This document shows positions 36,467-46,450 of a DNA stretch of 64,000 nucleotides, piece by piece. Source of the stretch: Eucalyptus grandis (Eukaryota; Streptophyta; Magnoliopsida; Myrtales; Myrtaceae); NCBI RefSeq assembly GCF_016545825.1, contig NC_052622.1, forward strand, positions 44,663,263 through 44,727,262, in the 5' to 3' direction. The notes beneath the pieces were generated by a model that was not told where the DNA came from, did not search any database, and worked only from the letters and a program-made list of their open reading frames with translations. The translations under genes were made by a program, and so were the position numbers. Position 1 is the stretch's first letter. Every line of letters starts with the position of its first letter.

Positions 36467-37958
36467 ATTTCTATCTCAACCTGGTTACCAATAGACTTGC
36501 ATGGTACGTTAGTATACCAAGTGAAAGTAGTTTTTGCCAAAGAAAAATGAATTAACTTAAATTTTATAAAGTCATTTGTCCTTGCTTCCCCACATTGGGC
36601 TACAAATCGAACAATGTGTTCGATGGTCAATGTTTATCTTCGCCAGTAAAAATGGCAAAGTCAGGCATTTGAAGCTTGGAAAAGTTAATTATCAATACGT
36701 TCAGGATTTAGTTTCCCATAAATAGGTATGATAACACCCTTTTCTAGCCCCAAATGTTGTTGACCTTCTTCTGCCCCTAGGCAATGATTCTAACATTGCC
36801 GAATTATCTATGTCAATCGACTAAATAGGCCCAATAGGAATTTTCATATAAAGTAGTACCAATGGAGCCAATAACTTCACATTTTCAATATTTGCAGTTG
36901 ACCAGTTTATCAACCGGTTTGATTTGCCAAATTGTTATTACTAATTTGATTATTTTAACCAACATTAGGGCAATTATTCCCATTATTCTCAACTTGATTA
37001 GAAGATTCACTTTTGCATAATTCTTATAAAGGGCTGACTATTCTGACCAACATTATTAACATCAATAGATGGAAAAGGACTAGGAACGTACTCATGGGAT
37101 GATCATGACCTTGATAAGGCGTCATTCACAACATCAATGACAATCACTTGATCACATCAACATGTGACTCACAATGACCACATCATTTTGCTAATTTTCG
37201 AACAATCTTCTCATGGTTGACATCATTTTGGAATTTGGAGCAACATCTCTTAATTGATCTTTAGTGTGATGCATCAAAGATCAACTTCCTTGCATCAATT
37301 ATCTGACTAAAGCATTAGAATGCACGGTTGTCTCATTACCAATTTGTGGTAATGGGTTTTAGTTGTCAATAACATTGTTGGGACTCTTGTTGATTTTTGG
37401 TTTTTGCCATCGTAGTCTCCTCAAATCAACAAAATGTGTCCCACTGGAGTGCAAAAAAAGAAAAAAATTGTTTCACTAAAAATGATAAAATATCCTTAAA
37501 GTAAATAGATCAACAAAGTTGGAACAGTCCTTTGTTGACTTTGGACGGAAAAATAAATGATAAAGAATTTAACTAGAAATAATCGTTGCCAATCAATGTA
37601 AATTATAGAAAAGTAAATATAAAAATAAATTTGCAGAAAAATGTTGAGTTGTATGATTAATAGGGCCTCTTCTTTCCAATAGATACAATTGGGGTATTTA
37701 TGACCCTCTACCTATATCTAGTGGTTACGGAATTTGAAACAACAAATAACTTCCTAATAACAAGAAGTTACTTTATGATCTTCTATATAAGCAACACTTA
37801 CCTACAAGAAGTTATATATCTGAAAATATCACTACTCAGTAGTTACATGCTAGTGTTGATGACTTCATCCCCGGTAAAGGATCTCATCGACAATTGATGT
37901 TAGATATTGATAACTTTATTAGAGAGCTATCGAATCTCTTCAAGTTGCCAACTGTTAT

Positions 37959-38687
37959 TGTTAAATTATGTCTCGAGTTTGAGCGTTTGCAAAACACGAT
38001 CCGCTTAGATAAAAAAAAATTATTATTTGATCATGAAGATATTTTTCTGATAAAGACAATATTCAAGTTTACGCACAAGAAAAGAAATTTGAAATTCTTT
38101 TTGGATCTTGGATGTCTTCGGTCAACAGAAGAAGATTCAAGTAAAGGTTTCAAACCTTACATGCAAAAGAAGCCTAGGTCACGTTGAAGATTTAAGTTGG
38201 TGGGCTCAAGTCAAATTTTTGACCATGGGCACACATATAAAAAGCAGAACAAGTCGCGCGAGAAAGACGTCCAGAAAGAAGCCGTGCGAAGCGTTGAACA
38301 AGAATGCGAGGTCGTACCTACGCGGACCAAAGACGAATGCTGGAGTTCTTGATTTTGGCGTACATAGACCGTTTTTGTTTTGAGCTTAAACACGTGATGA
38401 TTTTGTGATGTAAGTTTATATCCAAGTGAATTATTTATTTATAAACGCTTTGGGTTTGGGCTTAAATCTAGATATGGAAAATACTTGAGTGTAAGTGATT
38501 GTAAACTTTAATTCTCTTATTATAGTGGATTATTTGCTATTGGCTCTCCTCGTGGACGTAGGTACCGATACTCGAACCGAATCACGTACATTTCTGATTT
38601 CCTTATTATTTCTCATTTATTTTTCTAGTGATTTTGCAATGACATAAATTGTAAGACCATGTCATTTTTACATATTATATTTCAACA
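37959..38687 (+). mobile_element. Copia-type LTR, first copy
   Basis: It starts TGTTAAATTATG after GTTAT (37954-37958) and ends TTTCAACA. Near the 3' part it carries GTGGACGTAGGTACCGATAC, the hallmark of many plant Ty1/copia LTRs. No GTTAT follows on the right, where a local tandem duplication begins instead. It is close to the LTR at 40056-40779. Confidence 0.75.
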
Positions 38688-38890
38688 TTTCTAATGTCCT
38701 TATTCTTCTTACCCAGATCAAGAACACTAGACTTGGGAAAAGGCCAGCGAGCGTCGCCGCTGGTAAGGGCTGACCATGTCATTTTTACATATTATATTTC
38801 AACATTTTTGATGTCCTTATTCTTCTTGCCCAGATCAAGAACACTAGACTTGGGAAAAGGCCAACAAGCGTCGGCCGCTGGTAAGGGCCG
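38650..38890 (+). repeat. Tandem duplication across the LTR end, period about 115 bp
   Basis: GACCATGTCATTTTTACATA and the following TCAACATTT, CAAGAACACTAGACTTGGGA and AAAAGGCCA segments occur twice in a row. The duplicated unit includes the last bases of the copia LTR plus its right neighbour, so it formed after the LTR came next to that sequence. Confidence 0.8.
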
Positions 38891-39500
38891 GCAAGGGCTC
38901 GACACCCATCGCCGGTAGCGAGCGAGGGCTCCACACCCATCGCTGACAGCGAGCAAGGGCCATTGAGCCCTCGCTGGCCATGGGGGAGGGGGGGCGTCCA
39001 AATCAAGGCCCTACAAGAAGGTCCTCGAGGGAAAAAGGGGTAGCCGAAGAAGTCATCTATCTAGGAGCGGTAGTGGGAGGAAGGGATGAAAAAAGCGACG
39101 CAGGCATCCTAATCATAGTCCTAGCAGAAGACAAGGTTGTTGATGGAGCAGCAGGCGGAGGCGGGGGAGGTCGCCCCTCATGGCCATTAGCGAGGTCACC
39201 CCTCGCCGGCCCTAGGCAAGGGCTCGCCCACCTCACCGGCCATTGATAAGGGCCGACAAGGGCTTGCAAACCCTCATCGGCAGCCAACGAGGGCTCAACA
39301 GCCCTCGCCAATCGCAACTGAGGCCACCCTCGTTAGATTTGGCGAGGGTCGGCCTACAAGCCCTCACCCACGGTTAGCGAGGGCTTGGTGGCCCTCGCTT
39401 ACTGCTAACGATATGCGTCCAACCCTCGCCGACCCTCACCAACGGCCAACGCTCATTGGCCCTTCCCAAGTCTGATGTTCTTGAGAAGAAGACAAACAGA
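38888..39500. repeat. GC-rich patchwork with inverted flanks
   Basis: Many imperfect copies of GCGAGGGCT and its complement form a low-complexity block. TTGATCT/CTTGGGAA words flanking it on the left (about 38820-38865) recur inverted on the right (about 39465-39490), suggesting a small inverted-repeat element. Similar GC-rich words occur inside the element at 27103-27977. No gene. Confidence 0.5.
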
Positions 39501-39654
39501 GGACGAAGAAGATGATGGACAGTGCCACCATTGACCCAAAATAATAATAATAATACAAAACAACTAAAAAAAATTTAAAAAAATTGACAAAAATATTCCT
39601 GATCAGGTTACTGGAATATGCATCGAAGATGCATTTATTCACTAAGCTGGTAAA

Positions 39655-39822
39655 TGAGGTCCTTCTTTGAGACTAAATGATCACTTTGGCCCTTTATTTG
39701 AGACAGACTCCACTTCAGGTCCTCTTTTGAGAAAATGAATGCACTTTGGGTCCTTATTTGAGACAAACTTCACTTCAGGTTCTCTTTTGAGAAAATGATA
39801 ACACTATAGGTCCTTATTTAAA
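39655..39822 (+). repeat. 60-bp tandem repeat, about 2.7 copies
   Basis: AGGTCCT(T/C), then TTTGAGA, CACTT, GTCCTTATTTGAGAC and ACTTC recur with a period of 60 bp across this stretch. Confidence 0.8.
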
Positions 39823-40055
39823 AATTTCCCTTGAAACATCAAATAACTTCCTAATAGCAAGAAGTTACTCTATGATCTTCTATATAAGCAACACTTACCT
39901 ACAATAAGTTATATATCTGAAAATATCACTACTCGATAGTTAAATGCAAGTGTCTATGACTTCATCCCCGGTAAAGGGATCTCGTTGACAATTGATGTTA
40001 GATATTGATAACTTTATTGGAGAGTTATTGAATCTTTCAAGTTGCCAATTGTTAT

Positions 40056-40779
40056 TGTTAAATTATGTCTCGAGTTTGAGCGTTTGCAAAATACGATCCG
40101 CTTAGATAAAAAAATTTATTATTTGATCATGAAGATATTTTTCTAATAAAGATAATATTTAAGATTACACGCAAGAAAAGAAATTCGAAATTCGTTTTGG
40201 GTCTTGGATGTCTTCGGTCAACAGAAGAAGATTCAAGTAAGGGTTCCAAACTTTTACCTGCAGAAGAAGCACGTTGAAGATTTAAGTCGGTGGGCCTAGG
40301 TCAAATTTTTGACCATGGGCACACATATAAAAAGCAGAATAAGTCGCATGAGAAAGACGTCCAGGAAGAAGCCGTGCTAGGCATTGAACAAGAACGCGAA
40401 GTCGTACCTACGCGGACCAAAGACGAACGTTGGAGTTCTTGATTTTGGCGTACATAGAACGTTTTTGTTTTGAGCTTAAACGTGTGGTGATTTTGTTCTA
40501 TAAGTTTATATCCAAATGAGTTATTTATTTATAAACACTTTGAGTTTGGGCTTAAATCTAAGTGTAGAAAACACTTGAGTGTGTAAGTGATTATAAACTT
40601 TAATTCTCTTATTATATTGAATTATTTGCTATTGGCTCTCCCTGTGGACGTAGGTACCGATACTCAGACCAAACCACGTAAATTTCTGGTATCCTTATTA
40701 TTTCTCATTTATTTCTCTAGTGATTTTACAATGACATAAACTATAAGATCATGTCGTTTTTGTGTATTATATTCCAACA
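40056..40779 (+). mobile_element. Copia-type solo LTR with GTTAT target duplication
   Basis: It starts TGTTAAATTATG and ends ATTCCAACA. GTTAT stands on both sides (40051-40055 and 40780-40784). Comparison with the uninterrupted relative near 32915-32950 (CTGTTCTAATCAAATTG) confirms the insertion point. No internal domain follows. Confidence 0.85.
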
Positions 40780-42004
40780 GTTATAACCAAATTGTTTTTA
40801 TTGACTCAATTTATTACTTGCCAATAATAATCAAATGTCAATCATTTTTTTTAATGTAAACACCTGGAAAGAGCAAAAATAGAGTCAATCGAGAGTGGTT
40901 GCATGAAATTACCCAGTACTATGTTACTCCGTGTGTTGGTTGGTGGACAAGCAATGGGCAATAAAAAGAGCCTTCCAACTGAACTACATTACCATTGTTG
41001 TGTTTGCCAACCTATCCCGTGATTTTTCACTAGCCACAATCAATTCTTATTTAAATAACACCGTGGATGTTAAAATATTTAAATAATAAATCACGCATCT
41101 ATTTAATAACTTAAAATTTTAGAATAATTGACAGTGGTTTCACAAAATTTTACGTGATATTAAAGTAGGAAGTTTTGACTTCAATTCTTTTCAAGCTTTT
41201 CTATAAAGGTGAGTATTTTAATTTTGACAAATATTATCTACAAATTTTTTTTTTCTGTCACGAATATTAGCTACAAATGATTGCTATGTTAATTATCAAT
41301 TTAGTTCGATCCCATGGTACTTGCAGCCCAAACCAAACAAATTGGTCTAGAAAAATCTCTAGCTCAAACTTATATCAAATCAATAAAATCACAATTCAGA
41401 CTGAACCAATAATAATTTGGTTTGATTTCCCACCATCATAACCAAGCCGACCCACAAATAAGAAGTTTAATACTTACCAAGGCTATAAAACTTCTATGTA
41501 AAATGGATACCATTGAAAAGCAAACAGCATTTTATAAAAGCATTCAAGCAAAGGAGTTTAATCACACAAAAAAAAAAAAAATCAAATTAAGTATCCTTAA
41601 CATATAAGATACCTATCCAACTAGCTAAAGTTAAGAACACGAAAAGGCACAATAACTTTTTATGGTGATTATTCAAGATTCTACATATCTATTAGCAGCC
41701 CACATTTAATCCAATTGTAGAAAGACTATAGTCAATAAGACAGGAGTTTTATTAATTTCATACATCGATTTGGTTTGAGCTTATTGATGTGAAATGTATA
41801 ATACTGAAACCAAAGCAATGGATTGGTACTTAATTCTCTCAAACCGAACATACCCAAGTCTTGTCAGTTCGGTTTCTGTTTTATGGTTGCCACGGAGGCT
41901 TCTAATTAAAGACAACAAGTGTAGTCCAATGAAATTTCTCATCTTCTTTCTACGTCCGTTAGTTAGCATTTAATAACCGGAGTTTCCGAGGGCTTTCTCC
42001 ACTT

Positions 42005-42036
<32 letters not shown>

Positions 42037-42239
42037 AGCTACGAGGTCGTGGAAGAATCGCACTGCATGTGGGCTCTCTCTCTCTCTCTCTCTCTCTTCT
42101 CCGGAAAATGCGCTTCGTACTAGAGGATAGACAGAACTCCGATGGCCCAGCAGGCAAGAAGCTTCACCAACATTAGTAAATGCTCTAACAGACACAAGCA
42201 TATAGTATTCCGATTCACATTAGATTTCACACTACGCCT

Positions 42240-42398
42240 CTTTGGTCAGGTCAACAGCTTATGCTAAAAAAGCTTCCCCAATCACACTTACTCCATCACA
42301 GAAGCTATAAAATGGCCTTGGCACCCATATTCTGCTATCACATCCGATCAGCCTTTCTCCCTATTTCCCTCGACCGTTTCCAAACTTTTCTTGGAGCA
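42240..42398 (+). promoter_or_regulatory. Core promoter of array copy 4
   Basis: A reversed W-box GGTCAA at 42249-42254 and TATAAAA at 42306-42312 lie 93 bp before the ATG, in the same arrangement as copy 1. The upstream GTCATCTGATGACATCAG-type block of the other copies is replaced here by unrelated sequence, and a GCGCGCGC(GA)n stretch lies at 42006-42035. Confidence 0.6.
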
Positions 42399-43007
42399 AT
42401 GTTGGATCTCATCGTGGAGTCGGTAGCTCAGGCGGCATCCAACCCTCTCGCCGTCTTCTGTTTCTGCAATCTACTCATAGTCATCATCCTCATGTCCCCG
42501 AGACCCAGCTCGAATTTCCACGAGACAAGCGAGTTTCATCTTACAGTAGTCACCCACGACAGAGTGATGGATGAGCAGAGAATAGACATGGAGCAGCCAC
42601 CGGAAGATGAGGAGACGTCGCCGGAGGTTATGGAGTTATGCGTCGATGGAAACTTAGAAAAGGAAGGCGGGAGCTACAACAGTGAGGGCCAAGACGGTGA
42701 GGTTATGGAGTTATGCGTCTTTGAGAACTTAGAAAAGGAAGGCGGGAGCTGCAACAGTGAGGGCCAAGACGGTGAGGTTATGGAGTTATGCGTCTTTGAA
42801 AACTTAGAAAAGGAAGGCGGGAGCTGCAATAGTGAGGGCGAAGACGGTGACAAAGACGACGGCCAGAGTAATAATGAAGACGACGATGAATTCAGAAGAA
42901 GAATCGAAGCTTTTATAGACAAGGTAAATAGGGGGTGGAAGGCAGAGAGATTGAGAACGCACTATCTATGTGAGCAAGAGCAAGTGGATTTGTTGGTTTC
43001 TTATTAA
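42399..43007 (+). CDS. Small acidic DUF4408/DUF761-like protein, copy 4 (expanded)
   Basis: A single exon of 202 residues, the longest copy. The N-terminal hydrophobic segment LAVFCFCNLLIVIILMS and the C-terminal DEFRRRIEAFIDKVNRGW motif are intact. The extra length is a 25-residue block (EVMELCV..NLEKEGGS) present three times, from a 75-bp in-frame tandem triplication at 42624-42848. The C-terminus also differs (CEQEQVDLLVSY), with a duplicated Glu-Gln and a different end from copies 1-3. The 3' flank is not homologous to that of the other units. The start is set at the conserved MLDL; the longer upstream frame runs through the promoter. Confidence 0.82.
   Translation: MLDLIVESVAQAASNPLAVFCFCNLLIVIILMSPRPSSNFHETSEFHLTVVTHDRVMDEQRIDMEQPPEDEETSPEVMELCVDGNLEKEGGSYNSEGQDGEVMELCVFENLEKEGGSCNSEGQDGEVMELCVFENLEKEGGSCNSEGEDGDKDDGQSNNEDDDEFRRRIEAFIDKVNRGWKAERLRTHYLCEQEQVDLLVSY
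42624..42848 (+). repeat. 3 x 75-bp in-frame coding repeat in copy 4
   Basis: Units start at 42624, 42699 and 42774, each with GAGGTTATGGAGTTATGCGT. Units 2 and 3 are almost identical (both VFENLEKEGGSCNSEG), while unit 1 has VDGNLEKEGGSYNSEG. The corresponding block is single in the other four genes. Confidence 0.95.
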
Positions 43008-43875
43008 AAGCCTGCTTGTTTATGTTCTTGTTTTCCTAGACACTCTATAGTTGTTTCCAAATCAGCTAGATGCCTGATAGGGAAAGAGATGTCAATGCCT
43101 CGAATCTCGTACAGATACTATCATGTAATGAATGATAGCATTCAAGATTTTATGTTGTAACTCTATATAATTATACGACATTCTAATACAGTCTGACCAA
43201 TTGTTGGCTGAAATTGCTCATGTTTAGGATTGTATTGATAAAAACTAAAAAGTTTGTAACTGAATTGGTATCCATACAATAGATTTATGATTGAATTAGA
43301 AATTTTCCCTATTTTTTTTTCTTGTCCAAAATAAGCATGAATAGCACAATTTGTACCTTTTCCAATGTCTGATGAAGTACTCCAAGCTTGACTAACCTGG
43401 GTGAGCTTGGGTATAAGCCAAATAATATGTCCTAGTTTCGACAGTGATGTACTCTTTCCTCTCTTTCATATTTCAAAGTTATTAACCTATCAATTTTGAT
43501 TTCTTTAAAAGAATTTCCACATCAATCTTATTCATTTTGCCCAAGACCAAACATCAGTTTACAATAGAAGTGATCATACGGTGAGCTTGAAGTGGATGGG
43601 ACCCTAAAATTAGGCCTAACTTGTTGTCCAAACTCGTCATCTTAAAATAAATCTTTTGATTTTTGCCGGACTTTTATGAATGATCTTGTCAAAGATTGAC
43701 GCAACATTACTCTTTGGGCTCATTTAGCTCTGGGGGCCGAGGGGCTTGGGGGCCATGAGCGCTAGGCCCAAGTTGGAAGTATATGACAAATCGATGGGGT
43801 AAGACCGTATGAGTCCCAAGACGCGCAAAAGAAATCGCTTGACCTGCACAAACTCATTCATGACATCTTCCGGTG

Positions 43876-44790
43876 TGTTTAGGAAGATTTTTGGGAAAAG
43901 TCATTGAGAAAATATAGACCTTTGAGTTAAAGGAGTTTTTCAAAATGCAAATGTATTTATTAAATCTATTTATGAAAGTCCATTGTGAAGTATTTTTATG
44001 CAAAATAGTGTTTGGGTAAATCAAATTTGCAAAAGACTTTTGTTATTAAAAAAAAAAAAAAAAGAGTTGACTGGCCAAAGGCCTCGCCGCCAACAAAGGG
44101 TAGGTGGTCCGGCAAGGGGGAGGCGGTGCGGCGAAGGGCAACATCCGGCTAGGGTCCCTATGCGGAGGACACAACAACCCTCGCCGTGCCATCGCACAAC
44201 CCACCGCACCGCGGAGGTCACCTGGATCACTACAACCTCCAACGATCTCCGCGACCCAGATTTGGGTCGCGGTGAGGTCATGGGTCGCCGAGGTCATGGC
44301 GACGATGACCACCGTGACCTGGTGACTCCGCAACCTAGATGGGTGCGGGTTGTGGGTGGCCTAGGTCGCCGCGACCTCCGGTGACCTTTGCGACCCAGAT
44401 TTGGGTTACGGCGAGGTCGTGGGTCGTAGGAGGTCGCCGCGACCTAGGCAACTGACGCGACTCAAATCTGGGTCGCGCGATTGGTCGGCGACAGTCGCCA
44501 GGGTGCCATGACCACGCTGACCTCTCTCCTGCTTGTCACCGACCCATCGCAACATTGTTAGCCGACGTCAAAGAATCGACGAAGAGGAAGATAAACAATG
44601 CGACTAACCCTTCCAAAAATGCTAAATGCCCAAGGCAGCCAGGAGTTGCCTTGGGCTTTCAGCCTTAGGAAGGCTAACATTTCTTCAAGACAAGTTTCAA
44701 AAATGCTCCCAAACACCCAATACTTGAGCAAATGGGCTTTGGACACCCAAAGATACTTGGCAAAGTTGGTGCCAAACACACCCTTCATCC
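43876..44790. mobile_element. Non-autonomous DNA-transposon-like element with GC-rich core
   Basis: The left end reads GGTGTGTTTAGGAAGATTTT. The reverse of the right end reads GGGTGTGTTTGGCACCAACT, and GTGTTTGGG words recur in both arms. The core (about 44080-44540) is GC-rich and patterned on GCGAGGTC/GACCTCGC. Open frames in the core are by-products of that pattern. The element sits in the distal 5' flank of unit 5. Confidence 0.45.
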
Positions 44791-44814
44791 CCAAATAATG
44801 TCATGAGCTTTTCC

Positions 44815-45030
44815 CTCACAATTGGTGCCGCTGGTTGAGGTGTCAGGGGATTGCCAGCACAAGAACTGGACGTCACTCATTAGAATCTCATTAATTATGT
44901 GCAAAACTGCTTTAAGTCAAAATACTACACAAAGCAAAGTCTCAAACTTAACTGGTTCATGGAATTTGTAGGTTGTCCCACTCTAGATAGCCAAGTCTCC
45001 ATGCGTTCTTCCCCTAAATTATAATAAAAA
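44815..45030 (+). mobile_element. tRNA-related SINE-like element in unit 5
   Basis: It is homologous over its length to the element at 23284-23480, with a box A-like GCCGCTGGTTGAGG and a box B-like TTAGAATCTC, and ends in AAATTATAATAAAAA. Its conserved place in units 1 and 5 shows it was in the ancestral unit before duplication. Confidence 0.45.
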
Positions 45031-45667
45031 CATGACATGACCTAAAGTCTTCATTGACCCAACTAACTGTATTATTCCTCATTTACTATTCAATGTGAAA
45101 CCCTGCTTTACTAATGCCTCACATAGAAGTCAACACATAGAATTCAAACTTCCCCAGAAAAAAATTAAAATAGAGTCAACAGAGTCGTTGCATGAAATTA
45201 CCCCCGCACTCCGTTCCTCCATGCGTTAGTTGGTGGACAAGCAACGGGCTTTGGAAAGGGTCTCCCAACTAAACTACAATACCATCATTGTTTTTGCCCA
45301 CCATCCGGTCCGGTGATGTCAATCGTTGACGTAGCAATTGGTCGTCACATCGCGTGCTTCTCGTTTCTTGGAGGCTCACTTGGTACTTTCATTTTGACCT
45401 AAGCGTCGATTCGAGACGTTAATTTAAGGCCATGATTCGGTTTGGTCTAGAGAGACTTTCAGCCCGAACTGAACCATTCATCGTGGAAAAGTCTCAAACC
45501 CAAACCTAAACCGTACTAGTTACGTCATCTGACGACATTAGAAGCTACGAGGTGGTGAGAGATTGCATTGCCATCTGGGTCTCTCTCCAGACAATGCACT
45601 TGATACTCAAAAATCTTGAGAACTTCGATGGCCAACCTAGCAAGAGGTTTCACAAGTATTAACAAAT

Positions 45668-46009
45668 GCTCTGACAAAACAAGCACATGATATCCCTTTC
45701 CTCAGTAGCTTTCACGCTACACCTCTTTAATCAGGTCAATAGCTTATGCTAAAAAGGCTTCTCCGTCACACTTCTCCACCACCAATATAAGTGCTCTAAC
45801 GAAACGAGCATATCATATCCCAATTCTAAGTTGCTTCAACACCACATCTCTTTTTATCAGGTCAACAGCTTGTGCTAGAAAAGCTTCCCCAGCACACTTC
45901 TCTCTCACAGAAGCTATAAAAGGGCCTGGCAACATATCTTCTGCTATCAAATTTGAAGCATTTTTCCTTTTTTTCTCGTTCCTTTCTGTTCCGAATTTTC
46001 CTCGGAGCA
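45668..46009 (+). promoter_or_regulatory. Duplicated core promoter of array copy 5
   Basis: The proximal promoter occurs twice in tandem (about 45668-45790 and 45790-45920). Both copies contain the GCTCT-ACAAAAC/GAAAC-AAGCA block, a reversed W-box GGTCAA (45734-45739 and 45860-45865) and the GCT(T/G)-AAAAGCTTC block. Only the second has a clear TATAAAA (45915-45921), 89 bp before the ATG; the first reads CAATATAAGTG. A TTACGTCATCTGACG motif lies at about 45520-45534. Confidence 0.65.
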
Positions 46010-46450
46010 ATGTTGGATCTCACCACGGAATTGGTAGCTCAGGCAGCATCCAACTCTCTCGTCATCTTCTGTTTCTGCAATTTACTCATAGTCATCATCC
46101 TCATGGCCCCAAAACCCAGCTCGAATTCCAAAGAAGGCAGTGAGTTTCATCTTCCAATTCTCACCCACGTCAGTGAGATAGACGAGAAGAGAATAGACAT
46201 TGAGCAGCCACCCAAACATGAGGAGACATCGCCACAGGTTATGGAGTTATGCATCAGTGAAAACTTAGAAATGGAAGGCAGGAGCTACAACAATGAGTGT
46301 GAAGATGATCATGAAGATGATGGCGAATGTAATAATGACGACGATGATGAATTGAGAAGAAGAATTGAAGCTTTTATCGACAAGGTAAATAGGGAATGGA
46401 AGGCAGAGAAATTGAGAACACACTATCTATGTGAGCAAGTGGATTTGTGA
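46010..46450 (+). CDS. Small acidic DUF4408/DUF761-like protein, copy 5
   Basis: A single exon of 146 residues, the shortest copy. The hydrophobic segment LVIFCFCNLLIVIILMAP and the C-terminal DELRRRIEAFIDKVNREWKA are kept; Leu replaces Phe after the Asp-Glu pair. A two-base deletion relative to copy 3 at the end (GTGGATTTGTGAG versus GTGGATTTCTGTGAG) brings a stop immediately after CEQVDL, so the last seven or eight residues of the ancestral tail are lost. The 3' flank is homologous to that of copies 1-3 and ends about 30-50 bp before the 3' end of the convergent oxygenase gene. Confidence 0.8.
   Translation: MLDLTTELVAQAASNSLVIFCFCNLLIVIILMAPKPSSNSKEGSEFHLPILTHVSEIDEKRIDIEQPPKHEETSPQVMELCISENLEMEGRSYNNECEDDHEDDGECNNDDDDELRRRIEAFIDKVNREWKAEKLRTHYLCEQVDL

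Larger units (their letters stand above)
33540..36640 (-). pseudogene. Degenerate gag-like fragment, split by a solo LTR
   Basis: On the minus strand, 36472-36630 encodes a phrase typical of Ty3/gypsy gag (HIVRFVAQCGEA, then FIKFKLIHFSLAKTTFTWY). Left of the inserted LTR, 33769 down to about 33540 continues with VSVANLARLF and ESVYQFITWLKK in changing frames with several stops. Together they resemble the middle of a plant retrotransposon gag domain. Not translatable as it stands. Confidence 0.6.
32439..40840 (-). mobile_element. Nested LTR-retrotransposon complex splitting units 3 and 4
   Basis: Two direct repeats, about 32439-32985 and 37483-37953 (continuing at about 40785), share a series of segments (for example ACAAATAACTTCCTAAT and GATAACTTTAT) and are read as LTRs of one degenerate Ty3/gypsy-like element on the minus strand. 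Between them lies a decayed gag-like fragment interrupted by a 2.7-kb solo LTR. The right LTR carries a copia-type LTR and has been partly duplicated with it. No protease, reverse transcriptase or integrase was recognised, so the outer element is non-autonomous or deleted. Outer ends are approximate. Confidence 0.65.

Noticed and set aside
37959..40779. A single complete copia element with two LTRs and a GTTAT target duplication
   Set aside because: The sequence just before the second LTR is a copy of the host flank before the first, and no PBS, gag or pol lies between them, so duplication of a solo LTR is simpler.
44021..44384. Several Arg/Gly/Pro-rich open frames on both strands
   Set aside because: By-products of the GC-rich GCGAGGTC patchwork in a transposon-like element.
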